DNA from: Clostridiales bacterium
Lineage (GTDB): Bacteria; Bacillota; Clostridia; Christensenellales; JAISNN01
Direction: 5' to 3'
NCBI GenBank assembly: GCA_031289865.1
Contig: JAITOQ010000234.1
Coordinates: forward strand, 1 to 12,764
DNA: 12,764 bases
In this document: positions 1 to 6,019 of the stretch, in pieces
How the letters are laid out: each line of letters begins with the position of its first letter
How positions within the stretch are numbered: position 1 is the first letter of the stretch
The notes under the pieces: model-generated
What the model was told of the DNA's origin: nothing
The model's input: only the letters and a program-made list of their open reading frames with translations
Databases searched by the model: none
Made by a program: the position numbers and the translations under genes

Positions 1-37
1 AAAGTCAATAGTAATTTAAAAAAATATTCAAAGAAAT

Positions 38-175
38 CGTTTGAGATTCTTCGCATTCGCTCAGAATGACACATGCTTTTTATGAGGATACGGGACGATG
101 AGGGCATCGTCCACTACACACAGACCTTTTTAAAAATCCGCAATTCTGCATTTTGCATTCTGCATTATGCATTAA
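38..175 (+). repeat. Composite dispersed repeat A-B-C, copy 1
   Basis: Three short repeat families follow one another here. Family A (38-73) runs from GTTTGAGATTCTTCGC to CTCAGAATGACACA. Family B (about 81-116) is a hairpin, GGACGATG (93-100) and CATCGTCC (105-112) around loop AGGG, followed by CTACA. Family C (136-175) starts ATCCGCAATT and continues as imperfect 7-base TGCATTN units that run into the pyrH stop codon. The same order and similar linkers recur on the opposite strand near 10535-10749, and A-B alone at 7666-7746. No coding sequence is supported in 1-171, and bases 1-37 are only AT-rich. This is a non-coding, MITE-like or REP-like element; how it moves is not visible. Confidence 0.8.
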
Positions 176-867
176 CTAATAATAGTCCCGCCCGATTTAT
201 TTTTTACAGCCTTAATGATACTGTCTTCTCCCGCAAGCGCAAAGGCGATAATAGGGATTTTGTTGTCCATACACATAGTGAGCGCGGTTTTGTCCATGAC
301 GGTCAGACCGCGGTTAATGACGTCGAGATAGGAAATTTTGTCAAATTTTTTAGCGTCCTTATTGATTTTTGGGTCGCTGTCATACACCCCGTCGATATTT
401 TTTGCGAGGAGCAGAGCGTCGGCGCGAAGCTCGCACGCTTTGAGTGCGGCTGCGGTATCGGTCGTAAAGTACGGATTGCCCGTACCCGCGCCAAAGATTA
501 CGACGCGTTTTTTTTCAAAATGCCGTTCGGCTTTTTTGTAGATATACGGCTCCGCAATCCTCATGATATCTATCGAGGTCATGACGCGGGTATAGACGCC
601 CTTTCTCTCCAACGCGTCGCGGAGCGCGATAGCGTTCATGACCGTCGCAAGCATTCCCATGTGATCTGCGACCGTCCTATCCATATCTCTGCCCTGCCGC
701 CCGCGCCAAAAATTACCGCCGCCGACGACGACGCCCACGTCGATCCCCATTCTGTTTAGCTCGGCAATCTGACGGACAACCCCGTCCACTACGGTTTCGT
801 CCAGCCCGAATCCCCCGCCCGAAAGAGCCTCGCCGCTAAGTTTCAGTATAATACGTTTTAATTCCAC
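172..867 (-). CDS. pyrH: UMP kinase (uridylate kinase)
   Basis: Cytoplasmic bacterial-type UMP kinase of the amino-acid kinase fold, which phosphorylates UMP to UDP with ATP in pyrimidine nucleotide synthesis. The 231-residue length is normal for the family (about 235-240). Visible signatures are the N-terminal KLSGEAL (residues 9-15), GGGNFWRG (49-56), the DMDRTVADHMGMLATVMN helix, and GAGTGNPYFTTDTAA (126-140) followed by NIDGVYDSDP in the nucleotide-binding half. The start is GTG at 867; an AGGAGT (876-881) sits 8 bases upstream. It is third in the conserved rpsB-tsf-pyrH order, but an intrinsic terminator separates it from tsf. It may therefore depend on read-through or on a weak promoter buried in that terminator (TTGAGA, 16 bases, TAATAA, ending near 895). 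frr, the usual next gene, is not in the window. The stop codon abuts a family C repeat. Confidence 0.96.
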   Translation of the reverse strand: MELKRIILKLSGEALSGGGFGLDETVVDGVVRQIAELNRMGIDVGVVVGGGNFWRGRQGRDMDRTVADHMGMLATVMNAIALRDALERKGVYTRVMTSIDIMRIAEPYIYKKAERHFEKKRVVIFGAGTGNPYFTTDTAAALKACELRADALLLAKNIDGVYDSDPKINKDAKKFDKISYLDVINRGLTVMDKTALTMCMDNKIPIIAFALAGEDSIIKAVKNKSGGTIIS

Positions 868-903
868 GTCTTTTTACTCCTAAAAAAATTAATTTTATTA
901 CCT

Positions 904-943
904 AAAAAAAGGGGTGTCTCAAACAGCCGTTTGAGATACCCCT
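904..943 (-). terminator. Intrinsic terminator between tsf and pyrH
   Basis: A 15-bp stem with a single G-T wobble (910-924 with 929-943, loop 925-928) begins about 10 bases after the tsf stop codon. On the minus strand it is followed by seven T residues (complement of 904-910). That is a textbook Rho-independent terminator, placed inside what is normally one operon. The stem contains GTTTGAGA, the same word that opens repeat family A, so it may be derived from such a repeat. Confidence 0.85.
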
Positions 944-952
944 TCGCAATTT

Positions 953-1960
953 TTATTTTTGCATTTGATTTAATTGATTTTGGATCTCGTCGGCAAACGT
1001 ATCCTTTTTCTTTTCTATGCCCTCGCCCATTTCAAAACGGACAAAGCGTCTGACCGTGATTTTTTCACCTATCTTGCCGATAGCTTCGTTGACAAGCCCC
1101 GTAATGGTTTTTGCGGGGTCTCTGACGTATTCTTGCTCAAGGAGGCAGACTTCCTTGTAGTACTTTGTGACGCGCCCTTCGATCATTTTTTCAATGATAT
1201 TAGCGGGCTTCGGCTTCGGTTCGTTTAACGCTTGTACGCGATAGATATCCTTTTCCTTTTCGATAACCGCCGCGGGAATCTCTTCTTTTGTGAGATAAAG
1301 CGGTTTCGCCGCCGCAATGTGCATAGCAATGTTGTGAACGAGATCCTTTATGTCTTGAGACTTTGCAACGACCTTGGTTGCACAATTGATTTCAAGAAGC
1401 ACGCCGACCTTGCCGCCTAAATGGATATAGCTGTCAACAACATCACCATCGTTTATTGCAAAACGGACAAAACGACGGATCATAATCTTTTCGCCGATTT
1501 TTCCTATAGCTTCATTGACAAGCCCGGTAATTGTTTTAGACGAATCGCCGACATAATCCTGTTCAAGAAGACAAATTGCCTTGTAATCTTTGGAAATATT
1601 CGTAGGAACTTCTTCCTTTGTGAGATAAAGCGGCTTTGCCTTAGTTATATGCTCCGCCAAACTTTGAACAAGCTTTTTAAAATCATCGGATTTTGCAACA
1701 AAATCTGTTTCGCAATTGACCTCAAGTAACACGCCGGACTTTTCATCTAACTTCTCGTCTAAATTAATGTAGCTATCGACAATACCTTGCGACGCAATGC
1801 GGGAGGCTTTTTTTGCCGCCGACGCCATTCCTTTCTCGCGGAGATAATCCACCGCTTTGTCCATATTTCCGTCTGTAGCTTCGAGAGCCTTTTTGCAATC
1901 CATCATACCCGCGCCCGTCTTTGTACGGAGCGCAACTACGTCTTGACCTGTAAATGCCAT
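953..1960 (-). CDS. tsf: Elongation factor Ts with internally duplicated core
   Basis: EF-Ts, the guanine-nucleotide exchange factor of EF-Tu. Residues 1-55 form the UBA-like N-terminal domain (LRTKTGAGMMDCKKAL). Two homologous core modules follow. Module 1 (61-167) carries the EF-Tu-contacting TDFVA motif (residues 85-89). Module 2 (175-309) has it degraded to TKVVA, but keeps the helical segment ending EKMIEGRVTKYYKEVCLLEQ, which module 1 lacks (about 32 residues missing). The modules share near-identical blocks: GVLLE-NC-T, AKPLYLTKEE, CLLEQ-YV, KTITGLVNEAIGKIGEKI and RRFVRF. The tail is GEGIEKK plus a polar helix. Length is 335 residues, against about 200-220 for one-core and about 280-305 for two-core EF-Ts (family lengths from memory). 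Start ATG at 1960, AGGAG at 1970-1974, spacing 9. It lies downstream of rpsB across a 160-base gap filled with B repeats. Confidence 0.95.
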   Translation of the reverse strand: MAFTGQDVVALRTKTGAGMMDCKKALEATDGNMDKAVDYLREKGMASAAKKASRIASQGIVDSYINLDEKLDEKSGVLLEVNCETDFVAKSDDFKKLVQSLAEHITKAKPLYLTKEEVPTNISKDYKAICLLEQDYVGDSSKTITGLVNEAIGKIGEKIMIRRFVRFAINDGDVVDSYIHLGGKVGVLLEINCATKVVAKSQDIKDLVHNIAMHIAAAKPLYLTKEEIPAAVIEKEKDIYRVQALNEPKPKPANIIEKMIEGRVTKYYKEVCLLEQEYVRDPAKTITGLVNEAIGKIGEKITVRRFVRFEMGEGIEKKKDTFADEIQNQLNQMQK

Positions 1961-1984
1961 AATATTTTTCTCCTATATATAATT

Positions 1985-2110
1985 CGGATTTGGGACGATG
2001 TGGTCATCGTCCCCTACAATTTAAATCGGATTTGGGACAATGTGGTCATCGTCCCATACAATTTAAATCGGATTTGGGACAATGTGGTCATCGTCCCATA
2101 CAATTTAAAT
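1985..2110 (-). repeat. Exact triplicated 42-bp hairpin unit (family B) in rpsB-tsf gap
   Basis: Three head-to-tail units of exactly 42 bases start at 1985, 2027 and 2069. Copies 2 and 3 are identical; copy 1 differs from them at two positions. Each unit holds an inverted repeat. In copy 1 it is perfect, GGGACGATG and CATCGTCCC around TGGT. Copies 2 and 3 carry GGGACAATG, which leaves one A-C mismatch. Units end in CTACAATTTAAAT or ATACAATTTAAAT. The array would be transcribed between rpsB and tsf as three successive RNA hairpins. It has no poly-U tail, so terminator action is not expected; an effect on mRNA processing or stability is possible but unproven. Confidence 0.93.
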
Positions 2111-2120
2111 TAGCTTATAA

Positions 2121-2912
2121 TTATTCGGCTTCTTTGACCGCTTCGGCGATTTCGACGATACCTTGATTCAAAACCTCCGCGAATGAAACCGCTTCTTCAA
2201 CGACCTCTTCTTTTGCGGCGACGTTTTGTTCGCCTTGTTTCGCCTCTATGACCGCGTCCGCAATCACCGATGCGACAAGCTTGATAGCGCGAATAGCGTC
2301 GTCGTTACCCGGTATAACATAGTCGCAAAGATCGGGATCGCAATTTGTATCGACCACGCCCACGACGGGAATACCCAAGAGTTTCGCTTCTTTAATCGCA
2401 ATGTCCTCTTCCTTTAGGTCGACGACAAAGAGTACGCCCGGCAAGCCTCTCATGTTTTTGATACCGCCGAGGTTCTTTTCGAGCTGATCTCTTTCGGCTT
2501 TCAGCTTTAAGACCTCTTTTTTAGGGAGGAGTTCAAATTCGCCGATAGCTTCCATTTGATTGATTTTGTTGAGTCTGTCGATACGGCTTCTGATCGTCTT
2601 AAAATTTGTCAGCGTACCGCCGAGCCATCTCTGATTGATAAAGAATTGTTCACAGCGTTCGGCTTCTTGCTGTATCGCCTCTTGCGCCTGCTTTTTCGTC
2701 CCGACAAAGAGGATACTCTTGCCCTCTTTTACGGCGGAAACGATAAACGCATACGCTTTTTCGATCATTTCCGCGCTAAGCTGAAGATCGATGATGTGAA
2801 TGTTGTTTCTCGCGGCGTAGATATACTTCGCCATTTTAGGGTTCCACTTCGGGGTTTGATGACCGAAATGAACGCCCGCTTCGAGGAGTTGCTTCATACT
2901 GACTACCGACAT
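2121..2912 (-). CDS. rpsB: 30S ribosomal protein S2
   Basis: Small-subunit ribosomal protein uS2, which binds the 30S head-body junction near bS1. The start chosen gives a 263-residue protein opening MSVVSMKQLLEAGVHFGHQ, the standard S2 N-terminus. Signatures include KWNPKMAKYIYAARNNIHIIDL, FVGTKKQAQEAI, NQRWLGGTLTNFKTIRSRI, and the C-terminal PVVGVVDTNCDPDLCDYVIPGNDDA block. A glutamate- and alanine-rich tail of about 40 residues follows. GGAGGT at 2921-2926 lies 8 bases before ATG 2912, which decides the start; the frame stays open to 3068, but that part is untranslated leader. First gene of the rpsB-tsf-pyrH operon, driven by a promoter at 3072-3100. Confidence 0.97.
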   Translation of the reverse strand: MSVVSMKQLLEAGVHFGHQTPKWNPKMAKYIYAARNNIHIIDLQLSAEMIEKAYAFIVSAVKEGKSILFVGTKKQAQEAIQQEAERCEQFFINQRWLGGTLTNFKTIRSRIDRLNKINQMEAIGEFELLPKKEVLKLKAERDQLEKNLGGIKNMRGLPGVLFVVDLKEEDIAIKEAKLLGIPVVGVVDTNCDPDLCDYVIPGNDDAIRAIKLVASVIADAVIEAKQGEQNVAAKEEVVEEAVSFAEVLNQGIVEIAEAVKEAE

Positions 2913-3071
2913 AATAAAAAACCTCCATGTTTTTATACCTCCCTCACACATGACAACCCTCAAAGCTACAGTCGGATTCGGTAAAAACCGCCTCGCCTCA
3001 AGAACCTCCCGTCCACGCGTAAAACACGAAAAAGTGAACGGCAACGCATAAGGTGCGTAATATTTCAAGAT

Positions 3072-3100
3072 ATTCTACCATATTTTAAAAAAGAATGCAA
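3072..3100 (-). promoter_or_regulatory. Promoter of rpsB-tsf operon with long leader
   Basis: On the minus strand TTGCAT (3095-3100), a 17-base spacer and TAGAAT (3072-3077) form a good sigma-A-type promoter. Transcription would start near 3065, giving a leader of about 150 bases before the rpsB ATG at 2912. A leader of that length suits ribosomal-protein autoregulation, but I see only a weak 4-bp hairpin (2979-2990) and cannot assign a known leader motif. Confidence 0.7.
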
Positions 3101-3147
3101 TCGTTTGAGGGCTGTTTCGGAAAAAAATCGGTTATATAGTTGTACGT

Positions 3148-3300
3148 TTTAGATTCTTCGCATTCGCGCTGAATGACATAGACTTTTTATTTTGTACTTA
3201 TACGGCTTGACGTTTTAGATTATTCGCATTCTATCGGAATGACATAGACTTATCATAAATAAAAGGCGGTGTCATTCCGAGCTTGCGAAGAATCTCAAAC
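3148..3300. repeat. Cluster of three family A repeats
   Basis: Three diverged copies of family A lie between the rpsB promoter and the tRNA promoter. Two are forward (3151-3180 and 3218-3247) and read GATTCTTCGC or GATTATTCGC, then GAATGACATAGACT. One is inverted (3270-3300), reading TGTCATTCCGAGCTTGCGAAGAATCTC. The two forward copies share the extra tail ATAGACTT, so they may descend from one duplication. No gene is supported in 3101-3358. Confidence 0.8.
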
Positions 3301-3358
3301 ATACAGCCGTCCGACTTGATTTTTTTGATTTTTTTGCAAAAACCCACGCTTTAAATCA

Positions 3359-3387
3359 TTGACAAACGCTTTTTAAAACGCTATAAT
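3359..3387 (+). promoter_or_regulatory. Consensus promoter of tRNA-Gly
   Basis: TTGACA (3359-3364) and TATAAT (3382-3387) are both perfect consensus hexamers, separated by exactly 17 bases. They end 18 bases before the mature tRNA start. This is a strong constitutive housekeeping promoter. Confidence 0.93.
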
Positions 3388-3405
3388 ATAAACGCTCTGA
3401 TTTTT

Positions 3406-3479
3406 GCGGATGTAGTTTAGTGGTAGAACCTGAGCTTCCCAAGCTTATAGTGTGGGTCCGATTCCCATCATCCGCTCCA
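3406..3479 (+). tRNA. tRNA-Gly, anticodon CCC, CCA encoded
   Basis: A full cloverleaf can be folded by eye. The acceptor stem GCGGATG (3406-3412) pairs perfectly with CATCCGC (3469-3475), followed by discriminator T and an encoded CCA. The D stem GTTT/GAAC has loop AGTGGTA, which keeps the G18-G19 pair. The anticodon stem TGAGC/GCTTA holds loop TTCCCAA, giving anticodon CCC (3438-3440) for GGG codons. The variable loop has 4 bases. The T stem GTGGG/CCCAT encloses TCCGATT. The oddity is C at 3458, position 55, where T (pseudouridine) is nearly universal; it would break the usual G18-Psi55 contact. A perfect promoter upstream and a terminator downstream argue for a live gene rather than a pseudogene. 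A restriction-modification island begins just beyond its terminator. Confidence 0.93.
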
Positions 3480-3484
3480 TAGAG

Positions 3485-3517
3485 AACACGGTAGAAAATG
3501 CTTTCTACCGTGTTTTT
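3485..3517 (+). terminator. tRNA-Gly terminator; identical to hairpin at 7256-7288
   Basis: AACACGGTAGAAA (3485-3497) and TTTCTACCGTGTT (3502-3514) form a perfect 13-bp stem with loop ATGC, followed by a T run to 3519. It ends the tRNA transcript and faces the converging restriction operon. All 33 bases recur exactly, in the same orientation, at 7256-7288. Confidence 0.9.
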
Positions 3518-3545
3518 TTGTCGCTCATATTGGCATATACTCTCT

Positions 3546-3986
3546 TTATAATTTACCACAATCAACGACTTTTTCAACGCAAAGCGCATCGATTATTTTC
3601 GCTAACGTCGCGCTTTCGTTTTTCTTTTTTAGTTCGCACTCCCAAATGCGAAGAACCGCCCACCCGTGCGCTTGCAATCGTTCAGTCGCTTTTCGGTCAC
3701 GCTCTCGGTTGTCGCTTCGCTTCTTATTCCAAAACTCGGCGTTATCCGACGGCGTCACGTTGCGGCAATCGTGTCCGTGCCAAAAGCAACCGTCAACGAA
3801 TATTGCCACCCGCTCTGCAATGAAGACGAAATCGGGATGCCCTTTAACGGGATAATTTCTACGCCAACCTTTTATATCCGCTTGTTTGAATAACTTGATA
3901 AGTTTTAGTTCCGTCGATTTGTTCTTTTTGCTTCGGATTTTGCTCATCACGTCGGAGCGTTTCTCGGTATCGAATATATCGCTCAT
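3546..3986 (-). CDS. vsr: Vsr very-short-patch mismatch endonuclease
   Basis: Vsr nicks DNA beside T:G mismatches that arise when 5-methylcytosine deaminates, starting very-short-patch repair; such genes commonly accompany C5 methyltransferases. The 146-residue product has the family layout: KRSDVMSKIRSKNKSTE-like N-terminus, catalytic Asp in GHPDFVF (D52), and GCFWHGHDC (C67, H70, H72, C74). The NKKRSDNRERDRKATERLQAHGW helix follows, then WEC (C117). The cysteines and histidine match the expected zinc site, and the length is close to that of E. coli Vsr (about 156). The ATG at 3986 overlaps the upstream methyltransferase stop as ATGA and has GGAGG (3994-3998) 7 bases upstream, so translation is probably coupled. 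The frame stays open to 4037, but that extension lies inside the methyltransferase and has no family match. Last gene of the operon. Confidence 0.93.
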   Translation of the reverse strand: MSDIFDTEKRSDVMSKIRSKKNKSTELKLIKLFKQADIKGWRRNYPVKGHPDFVFIAERVAIFVDGCFWHGHDCRNVTPSDNAEFWNKKRSDNRERDRKATERLQAHGWAVLRIWECELKKKNESATLAKIIDALCVEKVVDCGKL

Positions 3987-4924
3987 AAAAACGCCTCCGC
4001 TATCTTTTCCGCTATTCGCCTTATAACGGGAACGCAAACCGTATTACCCGCTTGTTTATATGCGGCATTCGGCGAAATACCTTTTGAAAATCCGAAACCG
4101 TTCGGAAATCCTTGTAACGATAGGCACTCGAACGGTGTGAGTTTTCTTATGCCGAAATCATCTTTAAGAACGGGCACTCTATCCGCGAACGTTCCCATAT
4201 TCGCTTTTAGTGTCGAAGCGACATAGTATTTCTTTTGGGAAACGCCATGGTCGGTTATTAGGTACAATGCGTCAGTATCCGTTACTACCCGCTTTAATTC
4301 ATCAAAGTAATAACTGTTTTCGTTGTAGTAATAGCAATCCGAATGTTTTACACTCCTATTTATAATATCGTTGAGCTTAACGGTCAACTCCGTTGCTTCG
4401 GAAAACTCAAAATTTTTACACTTTGCGTTGTCCAAAAAAGCTACGATAAATATTCTCTCGCGCTTCTGCGGAATATTGCCGTGCGTTTGGGCGTCTAAGA
4501 CCGCATATTTAACGAAATAACCGAATTGTGCGAGCGTGTTATAAATAACGAGAAACGTCTTGCCGTCGTCATGTTTCGCTAAGTTTGCCACGTTTTCAAG
4601 AAAGATAACACTCGGACGTTTTTTGTCTATTACGCGAGCAATCTCAAAGAATAAATTGCCTCGCGGGTCTTTGAACCCCATTTGCTTCCCCCTAACGGAA
4701 AAAGGTTGACACGGAAACCCCGCCGTCAACACATCGAAATCGGGAATGTCGGCGACATTAATCTTTCTAATATCACCCTCGACAATATATTTATCACCGA
4801 AATTATGTGTATAGGTTTTTACCGCGTCGCCGTCTATTTCGTTAGCCCATACAACGTCGAAGCCCGCTTGCTTAAACCCTAAACAAATTCCCCCGATTCC
4901 CGCAAACATACTTGCTACTTTCAC
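3983..4924 (-). CDS. DNA (cytosine-5) methyltransferase, second of the operon
   Basis: Transfers a methyl group from S-adenosylmethionine to carbon 5 of cytosine in a specific DNA site. All core motifs are intact in 313 residues: I, FAGIGG (7-12); IV, PCQPFS with catalytic C72; VI, ENV (110-112); VIII, QKRERIFIV (153-161); IX, RKLTPFECLSLQGFP (260-274); X, KQAGNTVCVPV (290-300). The target-recognition region (about 180-258, with STLKANMGTFADRVPV near its end) is unlike that of the first methyltransferase in this operon, so its site probably differs; I cannot name it. The start is GTG at 4924 with AGGAG (4931-4935) 6 bases upstream, and the preceding nuclease stop lies within that site. It overlaps vsr by 4 bases. 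It could serve the second strand of an asymmetric site, broaden protection, or be a captured solitary enzyme. Confidence 0.93.
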   Translation of the reverse strand: MKVASMFAGIGGICLGFKQAGFDVVWANEIDGDAVKTYTHNFGDKYIVEGDIRKINVADIPDFDVLTAGFPCQPFSVRGKQMGFKDPRGNLFFEIARVIDKKRPSVIFLENVANLAKHDDGKTFLVIYNTLAQFGYFVKYAVLDAQTHGNIPQKRERIFIVAFLDNAKCKNFEFSEATELTVKLNDIINRSVKHSDCYYYNENSYYFDELKRVVTDTDALYLITDHGVSQKKYYVASTLKANMGTFADRVPVLKDDFGIRKLTPFECLSLQGFPNGFGFSKGISPNAAYKQAGNTVCVPVIRRIAEKIAEAFL

Positions 4925-4933
4925 GGCGCGCTC

Positions 4934-6019
4934 CTATTTTATAAACCTTATTTGCATATTGAGGTTTATATAGGTTTTGACACCATCGGTATATAACGAA
5001 GCGAAATCATGCCTTGTTGTCGAGGCGCGTTCAAACTTCGTATTTTTCAAAAGGTATTCCTCGAAGCTGTCGCGATTGTAAATATGATATGCCAAAACGT
5101 CGCCGCTTTGTGTGACGATAATATAACCGCCCGCCGCCTCGTCGCGTCCGTCCCACGGTTTTGACGGCACCATTCCGAGCGCAATCGCCGTTAAAAATTT
5201 TTTGAATTTAACGGCATAGTATCCCCGCGGAGTGCGTGCGTTAAGCGGGTTTCTTTTCGTCAACAATGCTACGGCGTCCGAGCAAGTTATTGCTTCGTCG
5301 TCATAATAATATGAAAGCGCGTAGGCGAGTATCTTTTCAAGGCTACTGTCTACTATTTCTAAATTGCTTGCGAACGCATCGTCGTTTAGCCCTAAAAAAA
5401 TCATCTCGCCTTTGGCGCGAATCGCTTTCATTCGGTCAATAATTTTTGTGCGCGTGTCGATTGCATTTATCTCCGCGATATCCGCGACCGTTAAGCCTTT
5501 TACCTCATAAATGAAATTAGTCGTTCTTCCCGCATTCAGAAGCGTAGGCGCGTGTCCGAGTTCCGACTTAATTGAAAATCCGCAGACGGGTTCGTGCCTT
5601 GTGTTTGGATCGTGTACTTTCATCGTTATGTCGGTTTTGCCAAGTCGAGCGTTACCGATATTAGGCGGCGGGCTTTTGAGCTTTTTACACTTTATCGCAC
5701 CCATAAATGCCTCGATATTTGTTGCGGGAAATGATGCTTCGCCGCTTGCCATAATAACGTTGAGAAGCTCCGCCGCCTTTAAAGTAAACTCAGACGCGAG
5801 ATATTCCGCCACCTGAACATTGCCCGCAAAAACCTTGACCATAGTTGCGGGTATGTATTTGTATTGTTCACCGGGAGTTTCCTCTCGTATAACCTCTAAA
5901 ATCGGGAAATGCAAATCAAGAGGTTTTAAGTTCTCGTCGGCGGCGTAAACCTTGCCCTCGCCGAGCAACTTTAAAAGGACGTAGATTTCGCTCCATTCGC
6001 CTCTATTCCCTTTTATCAT
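4934..6019 (-). CDS. HpaII-family type II restriction endonuclease
   Basis: Predicted site-specific endonuclease of the restriction system. The 361-residue length, the N-terminus KGNRGEWSEIYVLLKLLGEG followed by KVYAADENL, and the central GFSIKSELG, PTLLNAGRTTNFIYEV block are what I recall of the HpaII family, whose prototype cuts CCGG. The likely PD-(D/E)XK-type centre is D130 (KTDITMKV) with K151 (GFSIKS), although the residue two before the lysine is serine, not Asp or Glu. No membrane segment or helicase domain is present. ATG at 6019 lies inside the end of the first methyltransferase (17-base overlap), with GGAGG (6029-6033) 9 bases upstream. It sits between two C5 methyltransferases, which supports a restriction role independently of the family call. 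The family is recognised from memory; cutting specificity is inferred. Confidence 0.82.
   Translation of the reverse strand: MIKGNRGEWSEIYVLLKLLGEGKVYAADENLKPLDLHFPILEVIREETPGEQYKYIPATMVKVFAGNVQVAEYLASEFTLKAAELLNVIMASGEASFPATNIEAFMGAIKCKKLKSPPPNIGNARLGKTDITMKVHDPNTRHEPVCGFSIKSELGHAPTLLNAGRTTNFIYEVKGLTVADIAEINAIDTRTKIIDRMKAIRAKGEMIFLGLNDDAFASNLEIVDSSLEKILAYALSYYYDDEAITCSDAVALLTKRNPLNARTPRGYYAVKFKKFLTAIALGMVPSKPWDGRDEAAGGYIIVTQSGDVLAYHIYNRDSFEEYLLKNTKFERASTTRHDFASLYTDGVKTYINLNMQIRFIK

Noticed and set aside
1985..2110. CRISPR-like array
   Set aside because: Units are directly abutting 42-mers with no unique spacers, and no cas genes are nearby.
1787..2113. Plus-strand frame encoding a repeated IWDNVVIVPYNLN peptide
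   Set aside because: It is the translation of the triplicated hairpin unit and of the antisense of tsf.
2913..3068. 52-residue N-terminal extension of S2 in an open frame
   Set aside because: The standard S2 N-terminus and a strong GGAGGT site fit ATG 2912, and the extension covers the leader just downstream of the predicted promoter.
3356..3589. Minus-strand 77-residue frame
   Set aside because: It runs antisense across the tRNA, its promoter and its terminator.
3987..4037. Longer Vsr start
   Set aside because: The extra residues do not resemble Vsr and lie within the methyltransferase gene; the ATGA overlap with GGAGG at 3994-3998 is better.
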